Shown here one piece after another: positions 10,849 to 20,375 of a stretch of 64,000 nucleotides of DNA. Made by a program: the position numbers and the translations under genes. The notes beneath the pieces were generated by a model that was not told the DNA's origin, made no database searches, and worked only from the letters and a program-made list of their open reading frames with translations. The first letter of the stretch is position 1, and each line of letters opens with the position of its first letter. The stretch is from Bradyrhizobium sp. (GTDB taxonomy: Bacteria > Pseudomonadota > Alphaproteobacteria > Rhizobiales > Xanthobacteraceae). The DNA lies in the NCBI RefSeq assembly GCF_016213215.1, contig NZ_JACRAW010000025.1, forward strand, positions 124,001-188,000, in the 5' to 3' direction.

Positions 10849-11433
10849 ATGCCACAGCCTGAAGACAAACAACGAAGACAACGTCGCCCCATGCACCGGC
10901 GAACGGTCGAGTGTCAGGGATATCTCCGCGACGACGGGCTTTGGGAAATCGAGGCGCGGCTCGTCGACACCAAGCCGTTCGCGATGCAGGACCGCTTCCG
11001 CGGCTCGATGCAGGCGGGAGACCCTATCCACGAGATCTGCCTGCGGCTTGCGATCGACGACGAGATGACAATTCGCGAAGCCGAGACGTCGATGCTCGCG
11101 ACGCCATATCCCACCTGCATCCATGTCCAGCCGCTCCTTGCGCGCCTGGTCGGCGAGAAAATCGGAAAAGGCTGGCGCGAGGTCGTCCGGCAGAAGATCG
11201 GGCGGCTCGAAGGCTGCACGCACCTGTCCGAGTTGCTGGCCACAGCGGCCACCGCCCTGTTTCAGACCATGTCCTACGGCAAGAGCCCGGACGGAGGCGA
11301 CTCGCTCGACAGCCGCACCGGGTTGACCGAACGGCCCTATTTCGTCAACGGATGCTATTCCTGGCGTACCGACGGCCCGATCGTCGCGGAGATCTTCCCG
11401 CAATTCGCAACCAAGCCGAAGGCGAACCGTTAG
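10849..11433 (+). CDS. DUF2889 domain-containing protein
   Basis: This 194-residue protein contains the DUF2889 pattern: RRTVECQGYLRDDGLWEIEA opens the conserved part, followed by ARLVDTK, then PIHEICLRLAIDD and a C-terminal GCTHLSELL segment that carries conserved Cys and His. DUF2889 proteins occur in proteobacteria beside aromatic or acyl-CoA degradation genes, and the activity is unknown. The divergent thiolase fits that pattern. The start is uncertain: ATG codons at 10819 and 10849 and a TTG at 10792 are in frame, and I took 10849 because the conserved part begins soon after it. Confidence 0.8.
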   Translation: MPQPEDKQRRQRRPMHRRTVECQGYLRDDGLWEIEARLVDTKPFAMQDRFRGSMQAGDPIHEICLRLAIDDEMTIREAETSMLATPYPTCIHVQPLLARLVGEKIGKGWREVVRQKIGRLEGCTHLSELLATAATALFQTMSYGKSPDGGDSLDSRTGLTERPYFVNGCYSWRTDGPIVAEIFPQFATKPKANR

Positions 11434-11753
11434 CGCGTGATCTTCAATCACGCGCAGCCGCAGCCGATCCCTGTGCCGTCGCGAATTTGAGTTGGAATTG
11501 ATCGGCCCGTGTCTCCGGCAGAAGGATGATACGTGATCAGGCGGGAGATTAAGCCTCTGATCGATGAGCTTACTGGCGAGGATCTGCCAGCCAGAGGGCT
11601 CTTATACCTTCACCATGAGCACGTCGGTAATCTCTATCCGAGCTTCCAACTGACGTTGAACTCATAATAGGATCTCTGACGACAAAGTGTTGAACATAAG
11701 GGCTGCCGCCTCCCGGTTTGGGCGGGAAGAAGGTGAGTTGGCGGGTGGGGCAC
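11434..11753. other. Intergenic region, no gene recognised
   Basis: About 320 bases between the DUF2889 gene and a small membrane protein. A GTG-initiated frame of 44 codons near 11534 lacks a ribosome-binding site and any recognisable motif, so I did not call it. Confidence 0.4.
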
Positions 11754-12044
11754 ATGAAGCTCAGCAAAGGCGGCGTGATATCGGCAGGCATCTACCTGGC
11801 GTTTCTTGTTCTGGCGATCGGAATGATGCTCCTTAGCGGCGACCATATGTACTTCGCGCTGGCGCTCCTTCCTGCGTTGATCACCGGTCTTCATGGGCTG
11901 ATCCCCGACTCTTGGCCGGCGGGAGGGTATGCCGGCCTGGTGCTCAGCCTGCTCATTTCGTACGTTTTTGGTTGGTTCATCGGCGGCCTTGCGCGTGGCC
12001 TTTATCGGCTCAACGAGCGTCTGTTCAGACGCTCTGGATCGTAG
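11754..12044 (+). CDS. Small integral membrane protein
   Basis: This 96-residue protein has three predicted transmembrane helices (about 7-25, 32-50 and 56-78) and a basic C-terminus ending RLFRRSGS. GGTGGGG lies just before the ATG at 11754; a start at 11718 would add a non-hydrophobic leader. I do not recognise the family. It is followed by a cluster of intergenic palindromes. Confidence 0.6.
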   Translation: MKLSKGGVISAGIYLAFLVLAIGMMLLSGDHMYFALALLPALITGLHGLIPDSWPAGGYAGLVLSLLISYVFGWFIGGLARGLYRLNERLFRRSGS

Positions 12045-12144
12045 CAAGCAGCTGACGGCGCAGCTTGGCCGCAACGATGAACGCGTGCACGTGCCGGCGA
12101 ATGGGACTGTGGGATCAACTCGGACCGGGTCGCATCCGCGCCGT

Positions 12145-12292
12145 CGACCTCTCCCATTGGGAGAGGTTGGCGCGCGTCGCCGGGTGAGGGTTACGTCCTC
12201 AGGTGGGACCTGAGCCCCTTCCCCGATTTGCACCGGACGATGCTTCGCATCGCCGGGAGCAAATCGACCTCTCCCCGTCGGGGATAGGGAGG
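12145..12292. repeat. Composite palindromic intergenic repeat
   Basis: Four nested hairpins occur in 150 bases: CCTCTCCCA/TGGGAGAGG (12147-12165), CTCAGGT/ACCTGAG (12198-12214), CGATGC/GCATCG (12238-12252) enclosed by CGATTTGC/GCAAATCG (12224-12266), and a CCTCTCCCCG/CGGGGATAGGGAGG arm (12268-12292). The GGGTGAGGG and GGGAGAGG words are typical of intergenic repeats in Bradyrhizobium and Rhodopseudomonas genomes. The element may also terminate the genes converging on it (11754 plus, 12333 minus). Confidence 0.7.
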
Positions 12293-12332
12293 CCGAGTTC
12301 GTGGACGGACCGACCAACAAGAAGATCCCGCG

Positions 12333-13805
12333 TCAGACGCCCACGGCGTTGCGCGCGATCACGTTGCGATAGAAAGACACGCTGAGCTTCGGCGTCCGGC
12401 GCAGCGTCTCGAAATCGACGTGGTACAGGCCGAAACGCTTGTTGAGGCCGAACACCCACTCGAAATTGTCCATCAGGCTCCACAGGAAATAACCGCGAAC
12501 GGGCACGCCCTCAGCGGTAGCGCGCTGCAACTGCGCCAGATAGTTGCGGAGGTACATGATGCGATCGGTGTCGTAGATCCTGCCGTCCGGTGCCGGCTCA
12601 TCGACAGATGATGTCCCGTTTTCGCTGATGTAGATCGCATCAAGATTCCAGATCTTTGCTGCAAGTCGCGGCACCCAATAGATCGTCTCCGGTCCGATCC
12701 TCAGCCAATCCGAACTCATATGCGGGAACGAGGCCGGCATCGGCAGCACGGAAAAGCCCGGCGCGTGGTCGGCCGCGACGATGTATTGCTCCGGCGCATA
12801 GATATTGAGGCCGACGAAGTCGACGGGCGAGGAAATGATCCTCAATTCCTCGGCGGAGAATTTCGGCGCGTCGGCGCCGGCCCATTTGAGGAAAGCGTCG
12901 GTGTATTTGCCTTCCAGGACCACGTTCAGGAAGCTCGCGTTCATTTCCCGCAAGGCGATCTCGGCCGCGCGAACGTGTTCCGGCGCATCGAATGCGGGCA
13001 GGCAGGCTGCGATGTTCTCGGCGGGACCGATCTTGGTGCCGGCACGACCGCGGGCGCGGATCGCCTGCACGGCAAGACCGTGGGCCAGCGCGCTGTTGTG
13101 CCGGACCTGATTGACCTCCGCCTTGGAAAGCGTGAGGCCCGGCGCGTCGATGCCGCTGCCGTAGCCGAAATAGACGAACCTTCCGCTTTCGTTGAGCGTG
13201 AAGATGTGCTTGACGCGATCGGTGAGCCGCTCGGCCACAAAAGCGGCGTAGTCGGCGAACGCCTTGCAGGTCTCAGTCGACCGCCAGCCGCCGAACCGCT
13301 CCTGCAGGGATTGCGGCAGATCCCAATGATAGAGTGTCAGCCACGGCTCGATGCCGCTGGCAAGAAGCTCGTCAATAAGCCGGTTGTAGAAGTCGAGACC
13401 CTTGGGATTGGGCGCGCCGTCCCCTTGCGGAAACAGGCGTGGCCAGGAGACCGAAAAGCGGTAGGCCTTGGCCCCGAGCTCCTTGATGAGCCGGACGTCC
13501 TCCTTGTAGCGGTGATAGTGATCGTTGGCGCGATCGCCGGTGGTGCCGTCCAGGATCTTGCCGGGCGTGTGGCTGAAGACATCCCAGATCGAGCGTCCTC
13601 GCCCGTCCTCATCGACGGCTCCCTCAATCTGATAAGAAGATGTGGCGGTGCCCCACACAAAACCATACGGAAAGCCGCCTGCGGTGTGAGGATCGGGTGC
13701 TGACTTCATCTCTCGCTCCTTTGCCCCGGCTGCCGTCGCCGCGATCCCGAGCGCCGAAAGCCCGGTTGCACTGGCAAATTGACGACGCGAGAAAATCCCT
13801 ACCAT
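12333..13805 (-). CDS. Exported GH1 family beta-glucosidase
   Basis: This 490-residue glycoside hydrolase has a Tat-like leader (SRRQFASATGLSALGIAATA) followed by a complete GH1 barrel. The opening FVWGTATSSYQIEGA is characteristic. The acid/base Glu lies in FTLNESG (TFNEP in most GH1 enzymes) and the nucleophile in YISENGTSS. WSLMDNFEW and the C-terminal RTPKLSVSFYRNVI are also present. It would hydrolyse beta-glucosides in the periplasm after folded export. The change from TFNEP to TLNES keeps the Glu but drops the Pro. It stands alone, facing the TonB receptor gene from downstream. Confidence 0.92.
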   Translation of the reverse strand: MVGIFSRRQFASATGLSALGIAATAAGAKEREMKSAPDPHTAGGFPYGFVWGTATSSYQIEGAVDEDGRGRSIWDVFSHTPGKILDGTTGDRANDHYHRYKEDVRLIKELGAKAYRFSVSWPRLFPQGDGAPNPKGLDFYNRLIDELLASGIEPWLTLYHWDLPQSLQERFGGWRSTETCKAFADYAAFVAERLTDRVKHIFTLNESGRFVYFGYGSGIDAPGLTLSKAEVNQVRHNSALAHGLAVQAIRARGRAGTKIGPAENIAACLPAFDAPEHVRAAEIALREMNASFLNVVLEGKYTDAFLKWAGADAPKFSAEELRIISSPVDFVGLNIYAPEQYIVAADHAPGFSVLPMPASFPHMSSDWLRIGPETIYWVPRLAAKIWNLDAIYISENGTSSVDEPAPDGRIYDTDRIMYLRNYLAQLQRATAEGVPVRGYFLWSLMDNFEWVFGLNKRFGLYHVDFETLRRTPKLSVSFYRNVIARNAVGV

Positions 13806-13960
13806 CCATGCCTCTCCGCTTTGCGGCTTCAGGATACCGGTATCGTAACCGGCTGCAAACGACCCGGGACGCCGGTCTTGGGGCGGAGATCATCTCCCAC
13901 GGAAATAGAGCATGGCGAAAAGCGCCAGGCGGGTGTGACCGTTGCAGCAACGGCGCCGGC

Positions 13961-16387
13961 TCAGAACCTCGCCCTCAGGCCGGCGTAGAACGCACGCGGA
14001 CGGGCCGGGCTGAGCGAGCGCGGATCCGAGAACGCCGCGCCGCCGCTGGTGAAGTTGGGCACGTCGTCGGTGTCGAAGAAGGTGCCGAGAGTCGAGTAGC
14101 GGTTGTCGAAGACGTTGTTGACGCGACCGTAGATCTGGAAGGTCTCGTTGATCTGGTAGAAGGTGTGCAGATTGAACACGGTATAGGACGGCAGCTTCGG
14201 AAACTGGTTGGACTCGTCGCCGACGAAATATTGGCTCGAGACGAAGAGCGCGTCGCCGCCGACCTTCCAGGCGTCGGTGACTGCGTATTCGACACTGGCC
14301 TTGACGAGATGGCGCGGCAGGCGGGGAATCTGGTTGCCCGGCAGGATCTGGATATTGCCGTCGGCGTCGGCGAAGGGGCTGTCCGAGCCGACCTGCAGCG
14401 CATCGAGGAAGCGCGCGTCCAGAAAGGCGTAGCTCGCCTGGAACTGAAGCACATTTGACTTGAGGCTCACCTCGGCTTCGATACCCTGCCTCCGCGTCGA
14501 GCCGACGTTCTGGAAGAAGCCGAATCCCGTTAACCCGGGAATCGGGATCGGGAGAATGTCATCGTGGTTGGTGGCGCGGAAGCCGCCGATTTTCCAGCCA
14601 AGCGAGCCGATGTTCAATTCCTTGGTGCCGCGAAAGCCCGCTTCCACGGTCTTGGATACGACCTGCTTCAATGGCGGATCGGAGATCAGGAACTGCCCAA
14701 TCAGACAGGGATTCGCCGGATCAGCGCAACCGAGTTCAAGCGGCGTCGGCACGCGATTGGCTTCCGAATAGCCGGCATAGGCGGTCACTTCCGGCGTGAT
14801 CTTGTAAGTGCCGCCGATGACCGGATTGAATCGATTGTAGGTATGGTCGCCATTGAGCGCGGTGCCGAGCTGGTCATGCAGCGTGATGCGGGCGGCGTTG
14901 AACCGGCCGCCTGCCGTAACCGAAAAGCGATCTGTCACGTTGAACGTATCGAGCACATAGAGCCCCTGATACTGGTTGACGGTGCGAAGCGACACCGGGC
15001 CGATCGATGTCGGAACGCCTGATCGGCCCAGAAATACCCCGCTTCCGGTCACGACATAGTTCTCGCCCACCGTTCCCAATTCGGAGGTGGCGTTAAAGCG
15101 CGTGCTGCTGACATCATAAGTTGCGCCGATCACGAAGCGATTCTCATGCCCGAAAAACTGATCGCTGTTGGTCCCCTGCCCGGATACGCCAAACGTGGTC
15201 GATCGCGTGCCGGTGCGATCGATCTGGCTAAGAATCGCATCGGGAGCAAACGGATCGGGAAGCTGCAGGCCGTTCAGGCCGAATGCGGGCGTCGTGTCGT
15301 CGCCGAAGCACAAAAAGCCTGCCGGCACGCTGCAGCGCTCGGTGTCTGTCGGGTTTCCGTCCACGGTCTTCTGACTGAAGCCCCGCACATGCGCGGTGCC
15401 ATCAAAGGTCCAGGTCGGCGTTGCCTCGACCTTGCCGGTCAGGTTCAGATAGCCAACCTTGTTGGCAATGGTCTGCGGTGTCGTATAGGTCGCGCCCCAA
15501 TATTGCTGGAGCAATTCGGCCGGAACGGTGCTAGGTCCCGCGAGGAAGTTGTTGGCGAGGCCGCCATTGAGGTGGAATTCCGTGCCCTCAAAGCGATACC
15601 CGATATCGCCGTAGAAGCGCCGCACGTCCGATGACGAGAAATTGCGGAAACCGTTGTCATGTGCGGCTTCGACAGCGCCATAGACCGCCCAATTGTCGAC
15701 CTGCTTGCCCCATTGCGCCGAGCCCTGGATGCGGCCATATGAACCACCCATGATGTCGACCTCGGCCCCGTGATAGGTGAAGCCGTCCTTCATTTGAAGG
15801 TTTACGGCACCTCCGAGTGCGTTGAGACCGAAGGCGGGATTGTTGGTCACGATGGTGGCCGACCGGATCGCTGCGGTCGGAATCAGGTCCCAATTGACAA
15901 TATCGGAAAACGCCTCGTTGATGCGCACGCCGTTCTGGTAGGCGGCAAGGCCCTGCGGCGTGCCGGCCAGAGGTGAAGCGACGAAGCCGCGAAACTGCAC
16001 ATCAGGCTGGAATGGATTGCCGGTCACTTCATTGATGCTGAGACCGGGCACGTACTGCTGCAAGGCATCGGCGATGTCCGGTGAGCGGGTGCGCCTGATC
16101 TGGTTTGAATCGACGGCGTTGATGCTGGCTGGAACCTTGTCGACATCGACGCTTGCACTCGTACCTGGTGTGGTCGGGTACACATAGACCCTGGTGCGTG
16201 GGCGGACCTGGCGAACTTCGCGCGTCGGGCCTCGCTGCCGAGCTTGCCTGGGCGCGGCTGCCGGCGCCACAACCTCCACCGGCGGCAGGTTCTGGACGTT
16301 CGTTTCTTCGTCCTGCGCGAAGACGGCGTCAGTCCCGAGCGCCAGCCCCGCCGAAATTGACGCCAACAGGAGACCTCGAACGCCCAT
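13961..16387 (-). CDS. TonB-dependent outer-membrane receptor
   Basis: This 808-residue protein has a signal peptide (about 1-24, ending VFAQ), a short Pro/Arg-rich linker, a plug domain (about 75-200: VPASINAVDSNQI, LQQYVPGLSI and VQFRGFVASP) and a beta-barrel ending in the aromatic ARF. It would import a metal chelate or other large ligand using TonB energy. It lies downstream of the histidine kinase on the same strand and opens an island of lanthanide-linked genes. A LutH-like role in lanthanophore uptake is therefore attractive, but that is inferred from position; the barrel sequence alone would equally fit a siderophore or copper receptor. Confidence 0.9.
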   Translation of the reverse strand: MGVRGLLLASISAGLALGTDAVFAQDEETNVQNLPPVEVVAPAAAPRQARQRGPTREVRQVRPRTRVYVYPTTPGTSASVDVDKVPASINAVDSNQIRRTRSPDIADALQQYVPGLSINEVTGNPFQPDVQFRGFVASPLAGTPQGLAAYQNGVRINEAFSDIVNWDLIPTAAIRSATIVTNNPAFGLNALGGAVNLQMKDGFTYHGAEVDIMGGSYGRIQGSAQWGKQVDNWAVYGAVEAAHDNGFRNFSSSDVRRFYGDIGYRFEGTEFHLNGGLANNFLAGPSTVPAELLQQYWGATYTTPQTIANKVGYLNLTGKVEATPTWTFDGTAHVRGFSQKTVDGNPTDTERCSVPAGFLCFGDDTTPAFGLNGLQLPDPFAPDAILSQIDRTGTRSTTFGVSGQGTNSDQFFGHENRFVIGATYDVSSTRFNATSELGTVGENYVVTGSGVFLGRSGVPTSIGPVSLRTVNQYQGLYVLDTFNVTDRFSVTAGGRFNAARITLHDQLGTALNGDHTYNRFNPVIGGTYKITPEVTAYAGYSEANRVPTPLELGCADPANPCLIGQFLISDPPLKQVVSKTVEAGFRGTKELNIGSLGWKIGGFRATNHDDILPIPIPGLTGFGFFQNVGSTRRQGIEAEVSLKSNVLQFQASYAFLDARFLDALQVGSDSPFADADGNIQILPGNQIPRLPRHLVKASVEYAVTDAWKVGGDALFVSSQYFVGDESNQFPKLPSYTVFNLHTFYQINETFQIYGRVNNVFDNRYSTLGTFFDTDDVPNFTSGGAAFSDPRSLSPARPRAFYAGLRARF

Positions 16388-16554
16388 TTGCTCCGTCCCA
16401 ACCCCGCCCGGCCGTTGTGACGTCGCCGGTTCGGGAGAATGATAGTAGTCGGCGGACGATGCCGCGCCACCTGCAAAAGTCGGGTTGCCTTGCGGTCTTG
16501 TTCCCGAAATAGTCGGGAAAAACTCCCGACTGGGCAGTCACGCGCCTTTCCTCA

Positions 16555-17916
16555 CTAAGGCCGCTTGGGAATTAGCGCCTCCACCGTAAAGCCGCCCTCG
16601 CCCGAGGCGATGGTCAGCGTGCCACCCAACGCCAGAATGCGCTCGCGCATGCCGGTCAGCCCCAGGCCTAGCTTGTGGTCGGGCTTCAGGCCTTGGCCGT
16701 TGTCGGCGACGCGCACGCGCGCGCAGTCGCGGTTGCCCCGGGGTCCTGTTTCCTGTTCAGCCGACTCGATGCTGACATTGACGGACGTCGCGCCGGCGTG
16801 ACGGAAGACATTCGTCAGGGCCTCCTGAACCATGCGGTAGATCGTCAAGTCGGTGGTTTCTCCGGTCTCACCAAGAGACTGCGACACCCGTGTTTCGATC
16901 GCGACCTCGGGATGGGATTGCCGCCACAGGCGTCGTAGGGCTTCGATCGCCTCGACAAGCCCAAGCTCGGCGAGCCCAACCGGCCGCAGCTTCTCCAAAA
17001 CCCTGCGGTTGAACTGCTGGAGCGCGTTGATCTGCTCCAGCATGACGCTGCCGTGCTTTCGTATCGCTTCGACGCTCGGCTCGCCGCCTTCGGAAAGCCG
17101 CGTCAGGGCGCTGGCATGGGCGCGAAGCGAGAAGAGATAGGGCCCGAACTCATCGTGCAATTCGCGCGCAATCTCCTTGCGCTCCAGATCCTGAAGCGAC
17201 ACCGCGCGCTCGGCAAGGCGACGCTTCTCCTCGACCGCCTCGCCCAACGTCGCCGCGAAATGGTTCAGCTTGGCACAGATTTCCGCCAGCTCCGGCGCGC
17301 CGCCCGGCCGTACCCGAGCATCGTAGCGCCCGCTTTCGATCTCGCTCATCGCCTGCGAAAGCGACTGAAGCGGCGCGAGCGCGCGATTGACCACGCTCAT
17401 GGTCACCAGAAACAGCGCCAGCGCGACGACCGAGCCGACCTCGAGCTGGGTGACGATCCCGTCCCAGATCTCCGCCATTTCATCATCGGGATGCGAGGTG
17501 ATCAGGAGCGAGCCGGGCTTGCCGCGGATGGCAACCGGTACGCTGACCGCGGTCTGTTCGGGATGAACCAGCGCGACGAACCAGGCGGGCGGCGATCGTC
17601 GGCCTTCGCTACCATCACGACGAACGCTCGTGAGCGGGTTTCCCGCTTCATCGCGCAACGTAACGCTGACATGCCGAAGCCGGCTCAGATCGCTTGCGAG
17701 CTGCGTCAGTTTCGCGTCCGGATCCGGCGCGTCCTTCAAATCCGCAACGATCATTTCGATGAATTCGCGCGCCAGCCGCGTCACGCTTTGATCTTCGGCC
17801 CGAACGCGCGGCGCGGCATCGAGGACCAGATGCGCCACGTTGACCGCAAGACCGAGCAGTAGCACGAGCGCCAGAAGTAGATTGATGCGCGCCCGCAACG
17901 AAAGTTTCTGCCACAT
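16555..17916 (-). CDS. NarX/MoxY-type sensor histidine kinase
   Basis: This 453-residue membrane kinase has a transmembrane helix at about 10-32, a periplasmic sensor region (about 35-155), a second helix (about 158-177), a HAMP segment and a HisKA_3 dimerisation domain with His254 in IARELHDEFGP. A HATPase_c domain follows (VQEALTNVFRHAG and LGLGLTGMRERI). Such kinases (MoxY and FlhS in Paracoccus) control methanol and formaldehyde genes. Its divergent response regulator and the adjacent fghA support a one-carbon role. The signal is unknown; the sensor region has no recognisable domain. Confidence 0.9.
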   Translation of the reverse strand: MWQKLSLRARINLLLALVLLLGLAVNVAHLVLDAAPRVRAEDQSVTRLAREFIEMIVADLKDAPDPDAKLTQLASDLSRLRHVSVTLRDEAGNPLTSVRRDGSEGRRSPPAWFVALVHPEQTAVSVPVAIRGKPGSLLITSHPDDEMAEIWDGIVTQLEVGSVVALALFLVTMSVVNRALAPLQSLSQAMSEIESGRYDARVRPGGAPELAEICAKLNHFAATLGEAVEEKRRLAERAVSLQDLERKEIARELHDEFGPYLFSLRAHASALTRLSEGGEPSVEAIRKHGSVMLEQINALQQFNRRVLEKLRPVGLAELGLVEAIEALRRLWRQSHPEVAIETRVSQSLGETGETTDLTIYRMVQEALTNVFRHAGATSVNVSIESAEQETGPRGNRDCARVRVADNGQGLKPDHKLGLGLTGMRERILALGGTLTIASGEGGFTVEALIPKRP

Positions 17917-18109
17917 CGAGTCGTCCCCACCCTACACGCTCGGTTCCGCACCCGGAGGAACGTTGACAGACCAGGGAACCGGCTATCTAATCCAACGTAG
18001 CGCAATCTCGCCAGAGATGCACAATGGGAGGAGTGGCGCGGCCACGTGTCTGCGCGGAGCGTGATGCGATGCAGCATCGCGCCCTTGCCGCCGTCGGGGA
18101 TTTTGGCTC

Positions 18110-18730
18110 ATGCGCGTCTTGATCGTCGATGACCACCCGATCGTCGCTTCAGGCTGCCGCGCCGTTCTTGCCGACGAACCGGATATCGTGATCCTCGAGG
18201 CCCATGACGCCGAAAGCGGCGAGCGCATCTTTGCCGCCGAGCATCCCGACATCTGCGTCATCGACATCAACCTGCCGACGATATCGGGGTTCGAGCTGGC
18301 CCGGCGCATTCTTTCCCGCGCCCCCGCGACCCGCATCATCATGTTCAGCATGAACGACGACCCGGCCTTCGCCGCCCGCGCGATCGAAATCGGCGCCAAG
18401 GGCTATGTCTCGAAAACCGGCGACCCCGACGACCTAGCGGAGGCCATCCGCCAGGTCGGCAAGGGCGAAACTTATCTTCCGCCCGCCATTGCCCGAAGCA
18501 TTGCCTTCGCGGGGCCGGCGCTGGCGCAAAACCCGCTTTCCAAGCTGACCCCGCGCGAGATGGAAATCCTCCGCCTGCTCAGCGCAGGGAAGAGCCTGTC
18601 CGAGATCGCCTGGCTGGTTCAATCCTCCTACAAGACGGTAGCCAACACTTCTTCCATTATGCGTCAAAAGCTTGGCGTGCGCACTTCGACCGAATTGGTA
18701 CGCCTGGCGATCGAGAGCGGCGTAACCTGA
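18110..18730 (+). CDS. LuxR/NarL-type response regulator (MoxX/FlhR-like)
   Basis: This 206-residue regulator has a receiver domain (1-120) with the acidic pair in VDDHP, phosphoacceptor Asp52 in CVIDINLP and the conserved Lys in YVSKTGD. A GerE-type helix-turn-helix (about 143-206) begins LTPREMEILRLLSAGKSLSEIA. It is transcribed divergently from the histidine kinase across 193 bases and would be its partner. It would bind promoters of methanol and formaldehyde oxidation genes such as xoxF and fghA, by analogy with MoxX and FlhR; no binding site is proven here. fghA starts 141 bases after it on the same strand. Confidence 0.92.
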   Translation: MRVLIVDDHPIVASGCRAVLADEPDIVILEAHDAESGERIFAAEHPDICVIDINLPTISGFELARRILSRAPATRIIMFSMNDDPAFAARAIEIGAKGYVSKTGDPDDLAEAIRQVGKGETYLPPAIARSIAFAGPALAQNPLSKLTPREMEILRLLSAGKSLSEIAWLVQSSYKTVANTSSIMRQKLGVRTSTELVRLAIESGVT

Positions 18731-18871
18731 CGACGCGCGGATGCTGGCAGGTCCGCCGTTCCGCCCGGCAAGTGCGCGGCCGCCGTCGAAACGGGCGGCA
18801 AAAATCAGCCACACAGCCGTTATAATTCGGCTTCGCTATAATCCCGCTTCGTTGAAGTGCCGGAGATTCAC

Positions 18872-19717
18872 ATGACTGTCCAAACCGTTTCGCTCAATAA
18901 ATCGCATGGCGGCACGCAGGGCGTTTACAAGCACGCGAGCCTTCAGACCAAGACCGAGATGACGTTTTCGGTCTATGTGCCGGAGCATCAGGACGGCGTG
19001 CGACTTCCGGTGGTCTATTATCTGTCGGGACTGACCTGCACCCATGCTAATGTGACGGAGAAAGGCGAATACCGACGCGCCTGCGCCGAGCTCGGCTTGA
19101 TTTTCGTCGCCCCCGACACCAGTCCACGCGGACCCGAGGTGCCGGGCGATCCGCAAGGCGCCTACGATTTTGGTTTAGGCGCGGGCTTCTACGTTGATGC
19201 GACCGAGCTGCCGTTCGCGCAACACTATCGCATGTGGAGCTATGTGACTGAAGAACTGCCGCAACTCGTTGCCGCGAACTTTCCGGTCGACCCGAAGCGG
19301 CATTCCGTCATGGGGCATTCCATGGGCGGCCATGGCGCATTGACCGTCGCGCTGCGCCTGCCCGACCGCTACCGGGCCGCCAGCGCCTTTTCCCCGATCG
19401 TGGCGCCATCCGTTGTGCCTTGGGGAACCAAGGCGCTCGCAGGCTACCTCGGCAACGACGAGGAGGCCTGGCGCAAGCACGACACCATCGCGCTGATCGA
19501 GGACGGCGCACGATATTCCGCGTTCCTGGTCGACTATGGCGATGCCGACCAGTTCCTGACCCAGCAGCTTCGCCCCGAACTGCTGCAAGCGGCCTGCGAG
19601 AAGACGAACATTCCGCTCACCCTGCGCTGCCAGGCGGGCTACGATCACAGCTACTACTTCATTTCCACCTTCATGAGCGATCATCTGCGCTGGCATGCGG
19701 CGCGCCTAAGCGCCTGA
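18872..19717 (+). CDS. fghA: S-formylglutathione hydrolase
   Basis: This 281-residue esterase-D family enzyme hydrolyses S-formylglutathione to formate and glutathione, the last step of glutathione-dependent formaldehyde oxidation. The nucleophile Ser is in GHSMGGHGA, the acid Asp in VDYGDADQF and the His in GYDHSYYF. YYLSGLTCTHANV is the oxyanion-hole region typical of this family. The ATG at 18872 has CGGAG nine bases upstream; a GTG at 18857 is also in frame. Together with frmA and gfa at 42-44 kb it completes the pathway inside the window. Its stop is 12 bases from that of the convergent DUF3280 gene. Confidence 0.95.
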   Translation: MTVQTVSLNKSHGGTQGVYKHASLQTKTEMTFSVYVPEHQDGVRLPVVYYLSGLTCTHANVTEKGEYRRACAELGLIFVAPDTSPRGPEVPGDPQGAYDFGLGAGFYVDATELPFAQHYRMWSYVTEELPQLVAANFPVDPKRHSVMGHSMGGHGALTVALRLPDRYRAASAFSPIVAPSVVPWGTKALAGYLGNDEEAWRKHDTIALIEDGARYSAFLVDYGDADQFLTQQLRPELLQAACEKTNIPLTLRCQAGYDHSYYFISTFMSDHLRWHAARLSA

Positions 19718-19729
19718 TCCGTTTCGATA

Positions 19730-20242
19730 TCACTGCGGCTGCGGGGCGTCGTAATTGGGGGCCAGCAGCCGGTTGCGCACGAGATAGGTGACCACGCGCG
19801 ACCAGGATTCGTCGGTGTTGCCGCGCATGTCCGCGCTCGCGACAACAACCAGCTTTCCGGTATGAACGTCGCGCAGGTAGATGTTCATGTTGAGGATGAG
19901 GTTCGAGACTTTCTGCACGATGCCCGTCATGGCTAGATCGGCGCCGATCTGCGCGGCCAGGCGCACATCGCAACCGCCGCAGGCCTGCAGATTGCTGCCG
20001 TGCGCCGCAGCATTGACCGGCGAGATGTCGACAAGCTGGAACTTACCGGACTCGACCAGCTGCTTGCGCAATTGATCTGCCGCGCGCACCAGCCGCTCCT
20101 GCTCGGATCGCGACCCATACGCTTCGCCCTGCAGGCTGGTGTCGACGAGCTCGAAATCGAACACCGCAAGCCTGGGCGGGTCGGCGCACGCCGGCCCCGA
20201 TAGCTCGAGCAGCAGCAGAACACCTGCCAGCAACGCTCTCAT
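19730..20242 (-). CDS. DUF3280/DUF2380-type periplasmic protein
   Basis: This 170-residue protein has a signal peptide (about 1-21, ending ACADP) and a fold like the TolB-N or curli-accessory type: RLAVFDFELVDTS, RAADQLRKQLVESGKFQLVD, and a LILNMNIYLRDVHTGKLVV strand pair. Two Cys in CGGCD may form a disulfide or bind metal. The family is repeatedly found in XoxF/PQQ gene clusters of methylotrophs and has no known function. It is divergent from the pedA1-like gene, sharing a promoter region of 133 bases. Confidence 0.8.
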   Translation of the reverse strand: MRALLAGVLLLLELSGPACADPPRLAVFDFELVDTSLQGEAYGSRSEQERLVRAADQLRKQLVESGKFQLVDISPVNAAAHGSNLQACGGCDVRLAAQIGADLAMTGIVQKVSNLILNMNIYLRDVHTGKLVVVASADMRGNTDESWSRVVTYLVRNRLLAPNYDAPQPQ

Positions 20243-20375
20243 GATCGTGATCCCTCAACTCGACGACGGCGTCGACGACAAAATGCGGGGTTGCAAGCTA
20301 AGACAATTCAGTCATCTTTCAAGGCAAGAGTGGCTCAATCGGCGGTTCAGCCGAGGGTCAGGGACGGGAGGGTTC

